From: Pempheris klunzingeri
Lineage: Eukaryota > Chordata > Actinopteri > Acropomatiformes > Pempheridae
Reading direction: 5' to 3'
DNA: 64,000 bases
Assembly (NCBI RefSeq): GCF_042242105.1
Contig: NC_092028.1
Span: forward strand, 13,253,338 to 13,317,337
A program made the translations under genes and the position numbers. Below the pieces are notes generated by a model. The model was not told the DNA's origin and did not search any database. It saw only the letters and a list, made by a program, of their open reading frames with translations. Shown one piece after another: positions 1-15,000 of this stretch (the stretch's first letter is position 1; the number at the start of each line of letters is the position of its first letter).

Positions 1-3000
1 GGTTTGGAGGTGGATCAGGCAAAAAAGAGGCAGTTTTGTGTCGGCTCCCAAAACGGGAATTTCCTTGACCCCGCGGTCATCGTTTTTGTCCAATTCCCCC
101 TCCTCCACTGTTTTGGCTGCCAGTTGTTTTCTGGCCGATTTACCACATTAAAAGTGATCAGTAACTGTTTTCCAACAGGTTTGGAGGTGGATCAGGCAAA
201 AAAGAGGCAGTTTTGTGTCGGCTCCCAAAACGGGAATTTCCTTGACCCCGCGGTCATCGTTTTTGTCCAATTCCCCCTCCTCCACTGTTTTGGCTGCCAG
301 TTGTTTTCTGGCCGATTTACCACATTAAAAGTGATCAGTAACTGTTTTCCAACAGGTTTGGAGGTGGATCAGGCAAAAAAGAGGCAGTTTTGTGTCGGCT
401 CCCAAAACGGGAATTTCCTTGACCCCGCGGTCATCGTTTTTGTCCAATTCCCCCTCCTCCACTGTTTTGGCTGCCAGTTGTTTTCTGGCCGATTTACCAC
501 ATTAAAAGTGATCAGTAACTGTTTTCCAACAGGTTTGGAGGTGGATCAGGCAAAAAAGAGGCAGTTTTGTGTCGGCTCCCAAAACGGGAATTTCCTTGAC
601 CCCGCGGTCATCGTTTTTGTCCAATTCCCCCTCCTCCACTGTTTTGGCTGCCAGTTGTTTTCTGGCCGATTTACCACATTAAAAGTGATCAGTAACTGTT
701 TTCCAACAGGTTTGGAGGTGGATCAGGCAAAAAAGAGGCAGTTTTGTGTCGGCTCCCAAAACGGGAATTTCCTTGACCCCGCGGTCATCGTTTTTGTCCA
801 ATTCCCCCTCCTCCACTGTTTTGGCTGCCAGTTGTTTTCTGGCCGATTTACCACATTAAAAGTGATCAGTAACTGTTTTCCAACAGGTTTGGAGGTGGAT
901 CAGGCAAAAAAGAGGCAGTTTTGTGTCGGCTCCCAAAACGGGAATTTCCTTGACCCCGCGGTCATCGTTTTTGTCCAATTCCCCCTCCTCCACTGTTTTG
1001 GCTGCCAGTTGTTTTCTGGCCGATTTACCACATTAAAAGTGATCAGTAACTGTTTTCCAACAGGTTTGGAGGTGGATCAGGCAAAAAAGAGGCAGTTTTG
1101 TGTCGGCTCCCAAAACGGGAATTTCCTTGACCCCGCGGTCATCGTTTTTGTCCAATTCTCCTCCACTGTTTTGGCTGCCAGTTGTTTTCTGGCCGATTTA
1201 CCACATTAAAAGTGATCAGTAACTGTTTTCCAACAGGTTTGGAGGTGGATCAGGCAAAAAAGAGGCAGTTTTGTGTCGGCTCCCAAAACGGGAATTTCCT
1301 TGACCCCGCGGTCATCGTTTTTGTCCAATTCCCCCTCCTCCACTGTTTTGGCTGCCAGTTGTTTTCTGGCCGATTTACCACATTAAAAGTGATCAGTAAC
1401 TGTTTTCCAACAGGTTTGGAGGTGGATCAGGCAAAAAAGAGGCAGTTTTGTGTCGGCTCCCAAAACGGGAATTTCCTTGACCCCGCGGTCATCGTTTTTG
1501 TCCAATTCCCCCTCCTCCACTGTTTTGGCTGCCAGTTGTTTTCTGGCCGATTTACCACATTAAAAGTGATCAGTAACTGTTTTCCAACAGGTTTGGAGGT
1601 GGATCAGGCAAAAAAGAGGCAGTTTTGTGTCGGCTCCCAAAACGGGAATTTCCTTGACCCCGCGGTCATCGTTTTTGTCCAATTCCCCCTCCTCCACTGT
1701 TTTGGCTGCCAGTTGTTTTCTGGCCGATTTACCACATTAAAAGTGATCAGTAACTGTTTTCCAACAGGTTTGGAGGTGGATCAGGCAAAAAAGAGGCAGT
1801 TTTGTGTCGGCTCCCAAAACGGGAATTTCCTTGACCCCGCGGTCATCGTTTTTGTCCAATTCCCCCTCCTCCACTGTTTTGGCTGCCAGTTGTTTTCTGG
1901 CCGATTTACCACATTAAAAGTGATCAGTAACTGTTTTCCAACAGGTTTGGAGGTGGATCAGGCAAAAAAGAGGCAGTTTTGTGTCGGCTCCCAAAACGGG
2001 AATTTCCTTGACCCCGCGGTCATCGTTTTTGTCCAATTCCCCCTCCTCCACTGTTTTGGCTGCCAGTTGTTTTCTGGCCGATTTACCACATTAAAAGTGA
2101 TCAGTAACTGTTTTCCAACAGGTTTGGAGGTGGATCAGGCAAAAAAGAGGCAGTTTTGTGTCGGCTCCCAAAACGGGAATTTCCTTGACCCCGCGGTCAT
2201 CGTTTTTGTCCAATTCCCCCTCCTCCACTGTTTTGGCTGCCAGTTGTTTTCTGGCCGATTTACCACATTAAAAGTGATCAGTAACTGTTTTCCAACAGGT
2301 TTGGAGGTGGATCAGGCAAAAAAGAGGCAGTTTTGTGTCGGCTCCCAAAACGGGAATTTCCTTGACCCCGCGGTCATCGTTTTTGTCCAATTCCCCCTCC
2401 TCCACTGTTTTGGCTGCCAGTTGTTTTCTGGCCGATTTACCACATTAAAAGTGATCAGTAACTGTTTTCCAACAGGTTTGGAGGTGGATCAGGCAAAAAA
2501 GAGGCAGTTTTGTGTCGGCTCCCAAAACGGGAATTTCCTTGACCCCGCGGTCATCGTTTTTGTCCAATTCCCCCTCCTCCACTGTTTTGGCTGCCAGTTG
2601 TTTTCTGGCCGATTTACCACATTAAAAGTGATCAGTAACTGTTTTCCAACAGGTTTGGAGGTGGATCAGGCAAAAAAGAGGCAGTTTTGTGTCGGCTCCC
2701 AAAACGGGAATTTCCTTGACCCCGCGGTCATCGTTTTTGTCCAATTCCCCCTCCTCCACTGTTTTGGCTGCCAGTTGTTTTCTGGCCGATTTACCACATT
2801 AAAAGTGATCAGTAACTGTTTTCCAACAGGTTTGGAGGTGGATCAGGCAAAAAAGAGGCAGTTTTGTGTCGGCTCCCAAAACGGGAATTTCCTTGACCCC
2901 GCGGTCATCGTTTTTGTCCAATCCCCTCCACTGTTTTGGCTGCCAGTTGTTTTCTGGCCGATTTACCACATTAAAAGTGATCAGTAACTGTTTTCCAACA

Positions 3001-6000
3001 GGTTTGGAGGTGGATCAGGCAAAAAAGAGGCAGTTTTGTGTCGGCTCCCAAAACGGGAATTTCCTTGACCCCGCGGTCATCGTTTTTGTCCAATTCCCCC
3101 TCCTCCACTGTTTTGGCTGCCAGTTGTTTTCTGGCCGATTTACCACATTAAAAGTGATCAGTAACTGTTTTCCAACAGGTTTGGAGGTGGATCAGGCAAA
3201 AAAGAGGCAGTTTTGTGTCGGCTCCCAAAACGGGAATTTCCTTGACCCCGCGGTCATCGTTTTTGTCCAATTCCCCCTCCTCCACTGTTTTGGCTGCCAG
3301 TTGTTTTCTGGCCGATTTACCACATTAAAAGTGATCAGTAACTGTTTTCCAACAGGTTTGGAGGTGGATCAGGCAAAAAAGAGGCAGTTTTGTGTCGGCT
3401 CCCAAAACGGGAATTTCCTTGACCCCGCGGTCATCGTTTTTGTCCAATTCCCCCTCCTCCACTGTTTTGGCTGCCAGTTGTTTTCTGGCCGATTTACCAC
3501 ATTAAAAGTGATCAGTAACTGTTTTCCAACAGGTTTGGAGGTGGATCAGGCAAAAAAGAGGCAGTTTTGTGTCGGCTCCCAAAACGGGAATTTCCTTGAC
3601 CCCGCGGTCATCGTTTTTGTCCAATTCCCCCTCCTCCACTGTTTTGGCTGCCAGTTGTTTTCTGGCCGATTTACCACATTAAAAGTGATCAGTAACTGTT
3701 TTCCAACAGGTTTGGAGGTGGATCAGGCAAAAAAGAGGCAGTTTTGTGTCGGCTCCCAAAACGGGAATTTCCTTGACCCCGCGGTCATCGTTTTTGTCCA
3801 ATTCCCCCTCCTCCACTGTTTTGGCTGCCAGTTGTTTTCTGGCCGATTTACCACATTAAAAGTGATCAGTAACTGTTTTCCAACAGGTTTGGAGGTGGAT
3901 CAGGCAAAAAAGAGGCAGTTTTGTGTCGGCTCCCAAAACGGGAATTTCCTTGACCCCGCGGTCATCGTTTTTGTCCAATTCCCCCTCCTCCACTGTTTTG
4001 GCTGCCAGTTGTTTTCTGGCCGATTTACCACATTAAAAGTGATCAGTAACTGTTTTCCAACAGGTTTGGAGGTGGATCAGGCAAAAAAGAGGCAGTTTTG
4101 TGTCGGCTCCCAAAACGGGAATTTCCTTGACCCCGCGGTCATCGTTTTTGTCCAATTCCCCCTCCTCCACTGTTTTGGCTGCCAGTTGTTTTCTGGCCGA
4201 TTTACCACATTAAAAGTGATCAGTAACTGTTTTCCAACAGGTTTGGAGGTGGATCAGGCAAAAAAGAGGCAGTTTTGTGTCGGCTCCCAAAACGGGAATT
4301 TCCTTGACCCCGCGGTCATCGTTTTTGTCCAATTCCCCTCCTCCACTGTTTTGGCTGCCAGTTGTTTTCTGGCCGATTTACCACATTAAAAGTGATCAGT
4401 AACTGTTTTCCAACAGGTTTGGAGGTGGATCAGGCAAAAAAGAGGCAGTTTTGTGTCGGCTCCCAAAACGGGAATTTCCTTGACCCCGCGGTCATCGTTT
4501 TTGTCCAATTCCCCCTCCTCCACTGTTTTGGCTGCCAGTTGTTTTCTGGCCGATTTACCACATTAAAAGTGATCAGTAACTGTTTTCCAACAGGTTTGGA
4601 GGTGGATCAGGCAAAAAAGAGGCAGTTTTGTGTCGGCTCCCAAAACGGGAATTTCCTTGACCCCGCGGTCATCGTTTTTGTCCAATTCCCCCTCCTCCAC
4701 TGTTTTGGCTGCCAGTTGTTTTCTGGCCGATTTACCACATTAAAAGTGATCAGTAACTGTTTTCCAACAGGTTTGGAGGTGGATCAGGCAAAAAAGAGGC
4801 AGTTTTGTGTCGGCTCCCAAAACGGGAATTTCCTTGACCCCGCGGTCATCGTTTTTGTCCAATTCCCCCTCCTCCACTGTTTTGGCTGCCAGTTGTTTTC
4901 TGGCCGATTTACCACATTAAAAGTGATCAGTAACTGTTTTCCAACAGGTTTGGAGGTGGATCAGGCAAAAAAGAGGCAGTTTTGTGTCGGCTCCCAAAAC
5001 GGGAATTTCCTTGACCCCGCGGTCATCGTTTTTGTCCAATTCCCCCTCCTCCACTGTTTTGGCTGCCAGTTGTTTTCTGGCCGATTTACCACATTAAAAG
5101 TGATCAGTAACTGTTTTCCAACAGGTTTGGAGGTGGATCAGGCAAAAAAGAGGCAGTTTTGTGTCGGCTCCCAAAACGGGAATTTCCTTGACCCCGCGGT
5201 CATCGTTTTTGTCCAATTCCCCCTCCTCCACTGTTTTGGCTGCCAGTTGTTTTCTGGCCGATTTACCACATTAAAAGTGATCAGTAACTGTTTTCCAACA
5301 GGTTTGGAGGTGGATCAGGCAAAAAAGAGGCAGTTTTGTGTCGGCTCCCAAAACGGGAATTTCCTTGACCCCGCGGTCATCGTTTTTGTCCAATTCCCCC
5401 TCCTCCACTGTTTTGGCTGCCAGTTGTTTTCTGGCCGATTTACCACATTAAAAGTGATCAGTAACTGTTTTCCAACAGGTTTGGAGGTGGATCAGGCAAA
5501 AAAGAGGCAGTTTTGTGTCGGCTCCCAAAACGGGAATTTCCTTGACCCCGCGGTCATCGTTTTTGTCCAATTCCCCCTCCTCCACTGTTTTGGCTGCCAG
5601 TTGTTTTCTGGCCGATTTACCACATTAAAAGTGATCAGTAACTGTTTTCCAACAGGTTTGGAGGTGGATCAGGCAAAAAAGAGGCAGTTTTGTGTCGGCT
5701 CCCAAAACGGGAATTTCCTTGACCCCGCGGTCATCGTTTTTGTCCAATTCCCCCTCCTCCACTGTTTTGGCTGCCAGTTGTTTTCTGGCCGATTTACCAC
5801 ATTAAAAGTGATCAGTAACTGTTTTCCAACAGGTTTGGAGGTGGATCAGGCAAAAAAGAGGCAGTTTTGTGTCGGCTCCCAAAACGGGAATTTCCTTGAC
5901 CCCGCGGTCATCGTTTTTGTCCAATTCCCCCTCCTCTGTTTTGGCTGCCAGTTGTTTTCTGGCCGATTTACCACATTAAAAGTGATCAGTAACTGTTTTC

Positions 6001-9000
6001 CAACAGGTTTGGAGGTGGATCAGGCAAAAAAGAGGCAGTTTTGTGTCGGCTCCCAAAACGGGAATTTCCTTGACCCCGCGGTCATCGTTTTTGTCCAATT
6101 CCCCCTCCTCCACTGTTTTGGCTGCCAGTTGTTTTCTGGCCGATTTACCACATTAAAAGTGATCAGTAACTGTTTTCCAACAGGTTTGGAGGTGGATCAG
6201 GCAAAAAAGAGGCAGTTTTGTGTCGGCTCCCAAAACGGGAATTTCCTTGACCCCGCGGTCATCGTTTTTGTCCAATTCCCCCTCCTCCACTGTTTTGGCT
6301 GCCAGTTGTTTTCTGGCCGATTTACCACATTAAAAGTGATCAGTAACTGTTTTCCAACAGGTTTGGAGGTGGATCAGGCAAAAAAGAGGCAGTTTTGTGT
6401 CGGCTCCCAAAACGGGAATTTCCTTGACCCCGCGGTCATCGTTTTTGTCCAATTCCCCCTCCTCCACTGTTTTGGCTGCCAGTTGTTTTCTGGCCGATTT
6501 ACCACATTAAAAGTGATCAGTAACTGTTTTCCAACAGGTTTGGAGGTGGATCAGGCAAAAAAGAGGCAGTTTTGTGTCGGCTCCCAAAACGGGAATTTCC
6601 TTGACCCCGCGGTCATCGTTTTTGTCCAATTCCCTCCTCCACTGTTTTGGCTGCCAGTTGTTTTCTGGCCGATTTACCACATTAAAAGTGATCAGTAACT
6701 GTTTTCCAACAGGTTTGGAGGTGGATCAGGCAAAAAAGAGGCAGTTTTGTGTCGGCTCCCAAAACGGGAATTTCCTTGACCCCGCGGTCATCGTTTTTGT
6801 CCAATTCCCCCTCCTCCACTGTTTTGGCTGCCAGTTGTTTTCTGGCCGATTTACCACATTAAAAGTGATCAGTAACTGTTTTCCAACAGGTTTGGAGGTG
6901 GATCAGGCAAAAAAGAGGCAGTTTTGTGTCGGCTCCCAAAACGGGAATTTCCTTGACCCCGCGGTCATCGTTTTTGTCCAATTCCCCCTCCTCCACTGTT
7001 TTGGCTGCCAGTTGTTTTCTGGCCGATTTACCACATTAAAAGTGATCAGTAACTGTTTTCCAACAGGTTTGGAGGTGGATCAGGCAAAAAAGAGGCAGTT
7101 TTGTGTCGGCTCCCAAAACGGGAATTTCCTTGACCCCGCGGTCATCGTTTTTGTCCAATTCCCCCTCCTCCACTGTTTTGGCTGCCAGTTGTTTTCTGGC
7201 CGATTTACCACATTAAAAGTGATCAGTAACTGTTTTCCAACAGGTTTGGAGGTGGATCAGGCAAAAAAGAGGCAGTTTTGTGTCGGCTCCCAAAACGGGA
7301 ATTTCCTTGACCCCGCGGTCATCGTTTTTGTCCAATTCCCCCTCCTCCACTGTTTTGGCTGCCAGTTGTTTTCTGGCCGATTTACCACATTAAAAGTGAT
7401 CAGTAACTGTTTTCCAACAGGTTTGGAGGTGGATCAGGCAAAAAAGAGGCAGTTTTGTGTCGGCTCCCAAAACGGGAATTTCCTTGACCCCGCGGTCATC
7501 GTTTTTGTCCAATTCCCCCTCCTCCACTGTTTTGGCTGCCAGTTGTTTTCTGGCCGATTTACCACATTAAAAGTGATCAGTAACTGTTTTCCAACAGGTT
7601 TGGAGGTGGATCAGGCAAAAAAGAGGCAGTTTTGTGTCGGCTCCCAAAACGGGAATTTCCTTGACCCCGCGGTCATCGTTTTTGTCCAATTCCCCTCCTC
7701 CACTGTTTTGGCTGCCAGTTGTTTTCTGGCCGATTTACCACATTAAAAGTGATCAGTAACTGTTTTCCAACAGGTTTGGAGGTGGATCAGGCAAAAAAGA
7801 GGCAGTTTTGTGTCGGCTCCCAAAACGGGAATTTCCTTGACCCCGCGGTCATCGTTTTTGTCCAATTCCCCCTCCTCCACTGTTTTGGCTGCCAGTTGTT
7901 TTCTGGCCGATTTACCACATTAAAAGTGATCAGTAACTGTTTTCCAACAGGTTTGGAGGTGGATCAGGCAAAAAAGAGGCAGTTTTGTGTCGGCTCCCAA
8001 AACGGGAATTTCCTTGACCCCGCGGTCATCGTTTTTGTCCAATTCCCCCTCCTCCACTGTTTTGGCTGCCAGTTGTTTTCTGGCCGATTTACCACATTAA
8101 AAGTGATCAGTAACTGTTTTCCAACAGGTTTGGAGGTGGATCAGGCAAAAAAGAGGCAGTTTTGTGTCGGCTCCCAAAACGGGAATTTCCTTGACCCCGC
8201 GGTCATCGTTTTTGTCCAATTCCCCCTCCTCCACTGTTTTGGCTGCCAGTTGTTTTCTGGCCGATTTACCACATTAAAAGTGATCAGTAACTGTTTTCCA
8301 ACAGGTTTGGAGGTGGATCAGGCAAAAAAGAGGCAGTTTTGTGTCGGCTCCCAAAACGGGAATTTCCTTGACCCCGCGGTCATCGTTTTTGTCCAATTCC
8401 CCCTCCTCCACTGTTTTGGCTGCCAGTTGTTTTCTGGCCGATTTACCACATTAAAAGTGATCAGTAACTGTTTTCCAACAGGTTTGGAGGTGGATCAGGC
8501 AAAAAAGAGGCAGTTTTGTGTCGGCTCCCAAAACGGGAATTTCCTTGACCCCGCGGTCATCGTTTTTGTCCAATTCCCCCTCCTCCACTGTTTTGGCTGC
8601 CAGTTGTTTTCTGGCCGATTTACCACATTAAAAGTGATCAGTAACTGTTTTCCAACAGGTTTGGAGGTGGATCAGGCAAAAAAGAGGCAGTTTTGTGTCG
8701 GCTCCCAAAACGGGAATTTCCTTGACCCCGCGGTCATCGTTTTTGTCCAATTCCCCCTCCTCCACTGTTTTGGCTGCCAGTTGTTTTCTGGCCGATTTAC
8801 CACATTAAAAGTGATCAGTAACTGTTTTCCAACAGGTTTGGAGGTGGATCAGGCAAAAAAGAGGCAGTTTTGTGTCGGCTCCCAAAACGGGAATTTCCTT
8901 GACCCCGCGGTCATCGTTTTTGTCCAATTCCCCCTCCTCCACTGTTTTGGCTGCCAGTTGTTTTCTGGCCGATTTACCACATTAAAAGTGATCAGTAACT

Positions 9001-12000
9001 GTTTTCCAACAGGTTTGGAGGTGGATCAGGCAAAAAAGAGGCAGTTTTGTGTCGGCTCCCAAAACGGGAATTTCCTTGACCCCGCGGTCATCGTTTTTGT
9101 CCAATTCCCCCTCCTCCACTGTTTTGGCTGCCAGTTGTTTTCTGGCCGATTTACCACATTAAAAGTGATCAGTAACTGTTTTCCAACAGGTTTGGAGGTG
9201 GATCAGGCAAAAAAGAGGCAGTTTTGTGTCGGCTCCCAAAACGGGAATTTCCTTGACCCCGCGGTCATCGTTTTTGTCCAATTCCCCCTCCTCCACTGTT
9301 TTGGCTGCCAGTTGTTTTCTGGCCGATTTACCACATTAAAAGTGATCAGTAACTGTTTTCCAACAGGTTTGGAGGTGGATCAGGCAAAAAAGAGGCAGTT
9401 TTGTGTCGGCTCCCAAAACGGGAATTTCCTTGACCCCGCGGTCATCGTTTTTGTCCAATTCCCCCTCCTCCACTGTTTTGGCTGCCAGTTGTTTTCTGGC
9501 CGATTTACCACATTAAAAGTGATCAGTAACTGTTTTCCAACAGGTTTGGAGGTGGATCAGGCAAAAAAGAGGCAGTTTTGTGTCGGCTCCCAAAACGGGA
9601 ATTTCCTTGACCCCGCGGTCATCGTTTTTGTCCAATTCCCCCTCCTCCACTGTTTTGGCTGCCAGTTGTTTTCTGGCCGATTTACCACATTAAAAGTGAT
9701 CAGTAACTGTTTTCCAACAGGTTTGGAGGTGGATCAGGCAAAAAAGAGGCAGTTTTGTGTCGGCTCCCAAAACGGGAATTTCCTTGACCCCGCGGTCATC
9801 GTTTTTGTCCAATTCCCCCTCCTCCACTGTTTTGGCTGCCAGTTGTTTTCTGGCCGATTTACCACATTAAAAGTGATCAGTAACTGTTTTCCAACAGGTT
9901 TGGAGGTGGATCAGGCAAAAAAGAGGCAGTTTTGTGTCGGCTCCCAAAACGGGAATTTCCTTGACCCCGCGGTCATCGTTTTTGTCCAATTCCCCCTCCT
10001 CCACTGTTTTGGCTGCCAGTTGTTTTCTGGCCGATTTACCACATTAAAAGTGATCAGTAACTGTTTTCCAACAGGTTTGGAGGTGGATCAGGCAAAAAAG
10101 AGGCAGTTTTGTGTCGGCTCCCAAAACGGGAATTTCCTTGACCCCGCGGTCATCGTTTTTGTCCAATTCCCCCTCCTCCACTGTTTTGGCTGCCAGTTGT
10201 TTTCTGGCCGATTTACCACATTAAAAGTGATCAGTAACTGTTTTCCAACAGGTTTGGAGGTGGATCAGGCAAAAAAGAGGCAGTTTTGTGTCGGCTCCCA
10301 AAACGGGAATTTCCTTGACCCCGCGGTCATCGTTTTTGTCCAATTCCCCCTCCTCCACTGTTTTGGCTGCCAGTTGTTTTCTGGCCGATTTACCACATTA
10401 AAAGTGATCAGTAACTGTTTTCCAACAGGTTTGGAGGTGGATCAGGCAAAAAAGAGGCAGTTTTGTGTCGGCTCCCAAAACGGGAATTTCCTTGACCCCG
10501 CGGTCATCGTTTTTGTCCAATTCCCCTCCACTGTTTTGGCTGCCAGTTGTTTTCTGGCCGATTTACCACATTAAAAGTGATCAGTAACTGTTTTCCAACA
10601 GGTTTGGAGGTGGATCAGGCAAAAAAGAGGCAGTTTTGTGTCGGCTCCCAAAACGGGAATTTCCTTGACCCCGCGGTCATCGTTTTTGTCCAATTCCCCC
10701 TCCTCCACTGTTTTGGCTGCCAGTTGTTTTCTGGCCGATTTACCACATTAAAAGTGATCAGTAACTGTTTTCCAACAGGTTTGGAGGTGGATCAGGCAAA
10801 AAAGAGGCAGTTTTGTGTCGGCTCCCAAAACGGGAATTTCCTTGACCCCGCGGTCATCGTTTTTGTCCAATTCCCCCTCCTCCACTGTTTTGGCTGCCAG
10901 TTGTTTTCTGGCCGATTTACCACATTAAAAGTGATCAGTAACTGTTTTCCAACAGGTTTGGAGGTGGATCAGGCAAAAAAGAGGCAGTTTTGTGTCGGCT
11001 CCCAAAACGGGAATTTCCTTGACCCCGCGGTCATCGTTTTTGTCCAATTCCCCCTCCTCCACTGTTTTGGCTGCCAGTTGTTTTCTGGCCGATTTACCAC
11101 ATTAAAAGTGATCAGTAACTGTTTTCCAACAGGTTTGGAGGTGGATCAGGCAAAAAAGAGGCAGTTTTGTGTCGGCTCCCAAAACGGGAATTTCCTTGAC
11201 CCCGCGGTCATCGTTTTTGTCCAATTCCCCCTCCTCCACTGTTTTGGCTGCCAGTTGTTTTCTGGCCGATTTACCACATTAAAAGTGATCAGTAACTGTT
11301 TTCCAACAGGTTTGGAGGTGGATCAGGCAAAAAAGAGGCAGTTTTGTGTCGGCTCCCAAAACGGGAATTTCCTTGACCCCGCGGTCATCGTTTTTGTCCA
11401 ATTCCCCCTCCTCCACTGTTTTGGCTGCCAGTTGTTTTCTGGCCGATTTACCACATTAAAAGTGATCAGTAACTGTTTTCCAACAGGTTTGGAGGTGGAT
11501 CAGGCAAAAAAGAGGCAGTTTTGTGTCGGCTCCCAAAACGGGAATTTCCTTGACCCCGCGGTCATCGTTTTTGTCCAATTCCCCCTCCTCCACTGTTTTG
11601 GCTGCCAGTTGTTTTCTGGCCGATTTACCACATTAAAAGTGATCAGTAACTGTTTTCCAACAGGTTTGGAGGTGGATCAGGCAAAAAAGAGGCAGTTTTG
11701 TGTCGGCTCCCAAAACGGGAATTTCCTTGACCCCGCGGTCATCGTTTTTGTCCAATTCCCCCTCCTCCACTGTTTTGGCTGCCAGTTGTTTTCTGGCCGA
11801 TTTACCACATTAAAAGTGATCAGTAACTGTTTTCCAACAGGTTTGGAGGTGGATCAGGCAAAAAAGAGGCAGTTTTGTGTCGGCTCCCAAAACGGGAATT
11901 TCCTTGACCCCGCGGTCATCGTTTTTGTCCAATTCCCCCTCCTCCACTGTTTTGGCTGCCAGTTGTTTTCTGGCCGATTTACCACATTAAAAGTGATCAG

Positions 12001-15000
12001 TAACTGTTTTCCAACAGGTTTGGAGGTGGATCAGGCAAAAAAGAGGCAGTTTTGTGTCGGCTCCCAAAACGGGAATTTCCTTGACCCCGCGGTCATCGTT
12101 TTTGTCCAATTCCCCCTCCTCCACTGTTTTGGCTGCCAGTTGTTTTCTGGCCGATTTACCACATTAAAAGTGATCAGTAACTGTTTTCCAACAGGTTTGG
12201 AGGTGGATCAGGCAAAAAAGAGGCAGTTTTGTGTCGGCTCCCAAAACGGGAATTTCCTTGACCCCGCGGTCATCGTTTTTGTCCAATTCCCCCTCCTCCA
12301 CTGTTTTGGCTGCCAGTTGTTTTCTGGCCGATTTACCACATTAAAAGTGATCAGTAACTGTTTTCCAACAGGTTTGGAGGTGGATCAGGCAAAAAAGAGG
12401 CAGTTTTGTGTCGGCTCCCAAAACGGGAATTTCCTTGACCCCGCGGTCATCGTTTTTGTCCAATTCCCCCTCCTCCACTGTTTTGGCTGCCAGTTGTTTT
12501 CTGGCCGATTTACCACATTAAAAGTGATCAGTAACTGTTTTCCAACAGGTTTGGAGGTGGATCAGGCAAAAAAGAGGCAGTTTTGTGTCGGCTCCCAAAA
12601 CGGGAATTTCCTTGACCCCGCGGTCATCGTTTTTGTCCAATTCCCCCTCCTCCACTGTTTTGGCTGCCAGTTGTTTTCTGGCCGATTTACCACATTAAAA
12701 GTGATCAGTAACTGTTTTCCAACAGGTTTGGAGGTGGATCAGGCAAAAAAGAGGCAGTTTTGTGTCGGCTCCCAAAACGGGAATTTCCTTGACCCCGCGG
12801 TCATCGTTTTTGTCCAATTCCCCCTCCTCCACTGTTTTGGCTGCCAGTTGTTTTCTGGCCGATTTACCACATTAAAAGTGATCAGTAACTGTTTTCCAAC
12901 AGGTTTGGAGGTGGATCAGGCAAAAAAGAGGCAGTTTTGTGTCGGCTCCCAAAACGGGAATTTCCTTGACCCCGCGGTCATCGTTTTTGTCCAATTCCCC
13001 CTCCTCCACTGTTTTGGCTGCCAGTTGTTTTCTGGCCGATTTACCACATTAAAAGTGATCAGTAACTGTTTTCCAACAGGTTTGGAGGTGGATCAGGCAA
13101 AAAAGAGGCAGTTTTGTGTCGGCTCCCAAAACGGGAATTTCCTTGACCCCGCGGTCATCGTTTTTGTCCAATTCCCCCTCCTCCACTGTTTTGGCTGCCA
13201 GTTGTTTTCTGGCCGATTTACCACATTAAAAGTGATCAGTAACTGTTTTCCAACAGGTTTGGAGGTGGATCAGGCAAAAAAGAGGCAGTTTTGTGTCGGC
13301 TCCCAAAACGGGAATTTCCTTGACCCCGCGGTCATCGTTTTTGTCCAATTCCCCCTCCTCCACTGTTTTGGCTGCCAGTTGTTTTCTGGCCGATTTACCA
13401 CATTAAAAGTGATCAGTAACTGTTTTCCAACAGGTTTGGAGGTGGATCAGGCAAAAAAGAGGCAGTTTTGTGTCGGCTCCCAAAACGGGAATTTCCTTGA
13501 CCCCGCGGTCATCGTTTTTGTCCAATTCCCCCTCCTCCACTGTTTTGGCTGCCAGTTGTTTTCTGGCCGATTTACCACATTAAAAGTGATCAGTAACTGT
13601 TTTCCAACAGGTTTGGAGGTGGATCAGGCAAAAAAGAGGCAGTTTTGTGTCGGCTCCCAAAACGGGAATTTCCTTGACCCCGCGGTCATCGTTTTTGTCC
13701 AATTCCCCCTCCTCCACTGTTTTGGCTGCCAGTTGTTTTCTGGCCGATTTACCACATTAAAAGTGATCAGTAACTGTTTTCCAACAGGTTTGGAGGTGGA
13801 TCAGGCAAAAAAGAGGCAGTTTTGTGTCGGCTCCCAAAACGGGAATTTCCTTGACCCCGCGGTCATCGTTTTTGTCCAATTCCCCCTCCTCCACTGTTTT
13901 GGCTGCCAGTTGTTTTCTGGCCGATTTACCACATTAAAAGTGATCAGTAACTGTTTTCCAACAGGTTTGGAGGTGGATCAGGCAAAAAAGAGGCAGTTTT
14001 GTGTCGGCTCCCAAAACGGGAATTTCCTTGACCCCGCGGTCATCGTTTTTGTCCAATTCCCCCTCCTCCACTGTTTTGGCTGCCAGTTGTTTTCTGGCCG
14101 ATTTACCACATTAAAAGTGATCAGTAACTGTTTTCCAACAGGTTTGGAGGTGGATCAGGCAAAAAAGAGGCAGTTTTGTGTCGGCTCCCAAAACGGGAAT
14201 TTCCTTGACCCCGCGGTCATCGTTTTTGTCCAATCCCCTCCACTGTTTTGGCTGCCAGTTGTTTTCTGGCCGATTTACCACATTAAAAGTGATCAGTAAC
14301 TGTTTTCCAACAGGTTTGGAGGTGGATCAGGCAAAAAAGAGGCAGTTTTGTGTCGGCTCCCAAAACGGGAATTTCCTTGACCCCGCGGTCATCGTTTTTG
14401 TCCAATTCCCCCTCCTCCACTGTTTTGGCTGCCAGTTGTTTTCTGGCCGATTTACCACATTAAAAGTGATCAGTAACTGTTTTCCAACAGGTTTGGAGGT
14501 GGATCAGGCAAAAAAGAGGCAGTTTTGTGTCGGCTCCCAAAACGGGAATTTCCTTGACCCCGCGGTCATCGTTTTTGTCCAATTCCCCCTCCTCCACTGT
14601 TTTGGCTGCCAGTTGTTTTCTGGCCGATTTACCACATTAAAAGTGATCAGTAACTGTTTTCCAACAGGTTTGGAGGTGGATCAGGCAAAAAAGAGGCAGT
14701 TTTGTGTCGGCTCCCAAAACGGGAATTTCCTTGACCCCGCGGTCATCGTTTTTGTCCAATTCCCCCTCCTCCACTGTTTTGGCTGCCAGTTGTTTTCTGG
14801 CCGATTTACCACATTAAAAGTGATCAGTAACTGTTTTCCAACAGGTTTGGAGGTGGATCAGGCAAAAAAGAGGCAGTTTTGTGTCGGCTCCCAAAACGGG
14901 AATTTCCTTGACCCCGCGGTCATCGTTTTTGTCCAATTCCCCCTCCTCCACTGTTTTGGCTGCCAGTTGTTTTCTGGCCGATTTACCACATTAAAAGTGA

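Noticed and set aside
36-62. CENP-B box in the satellite monomer
   Set aside because: Only the 3' half (A-x-x-CGGGA in CCCAAAACGGGAA) fits. The essential TTCG half is missing.
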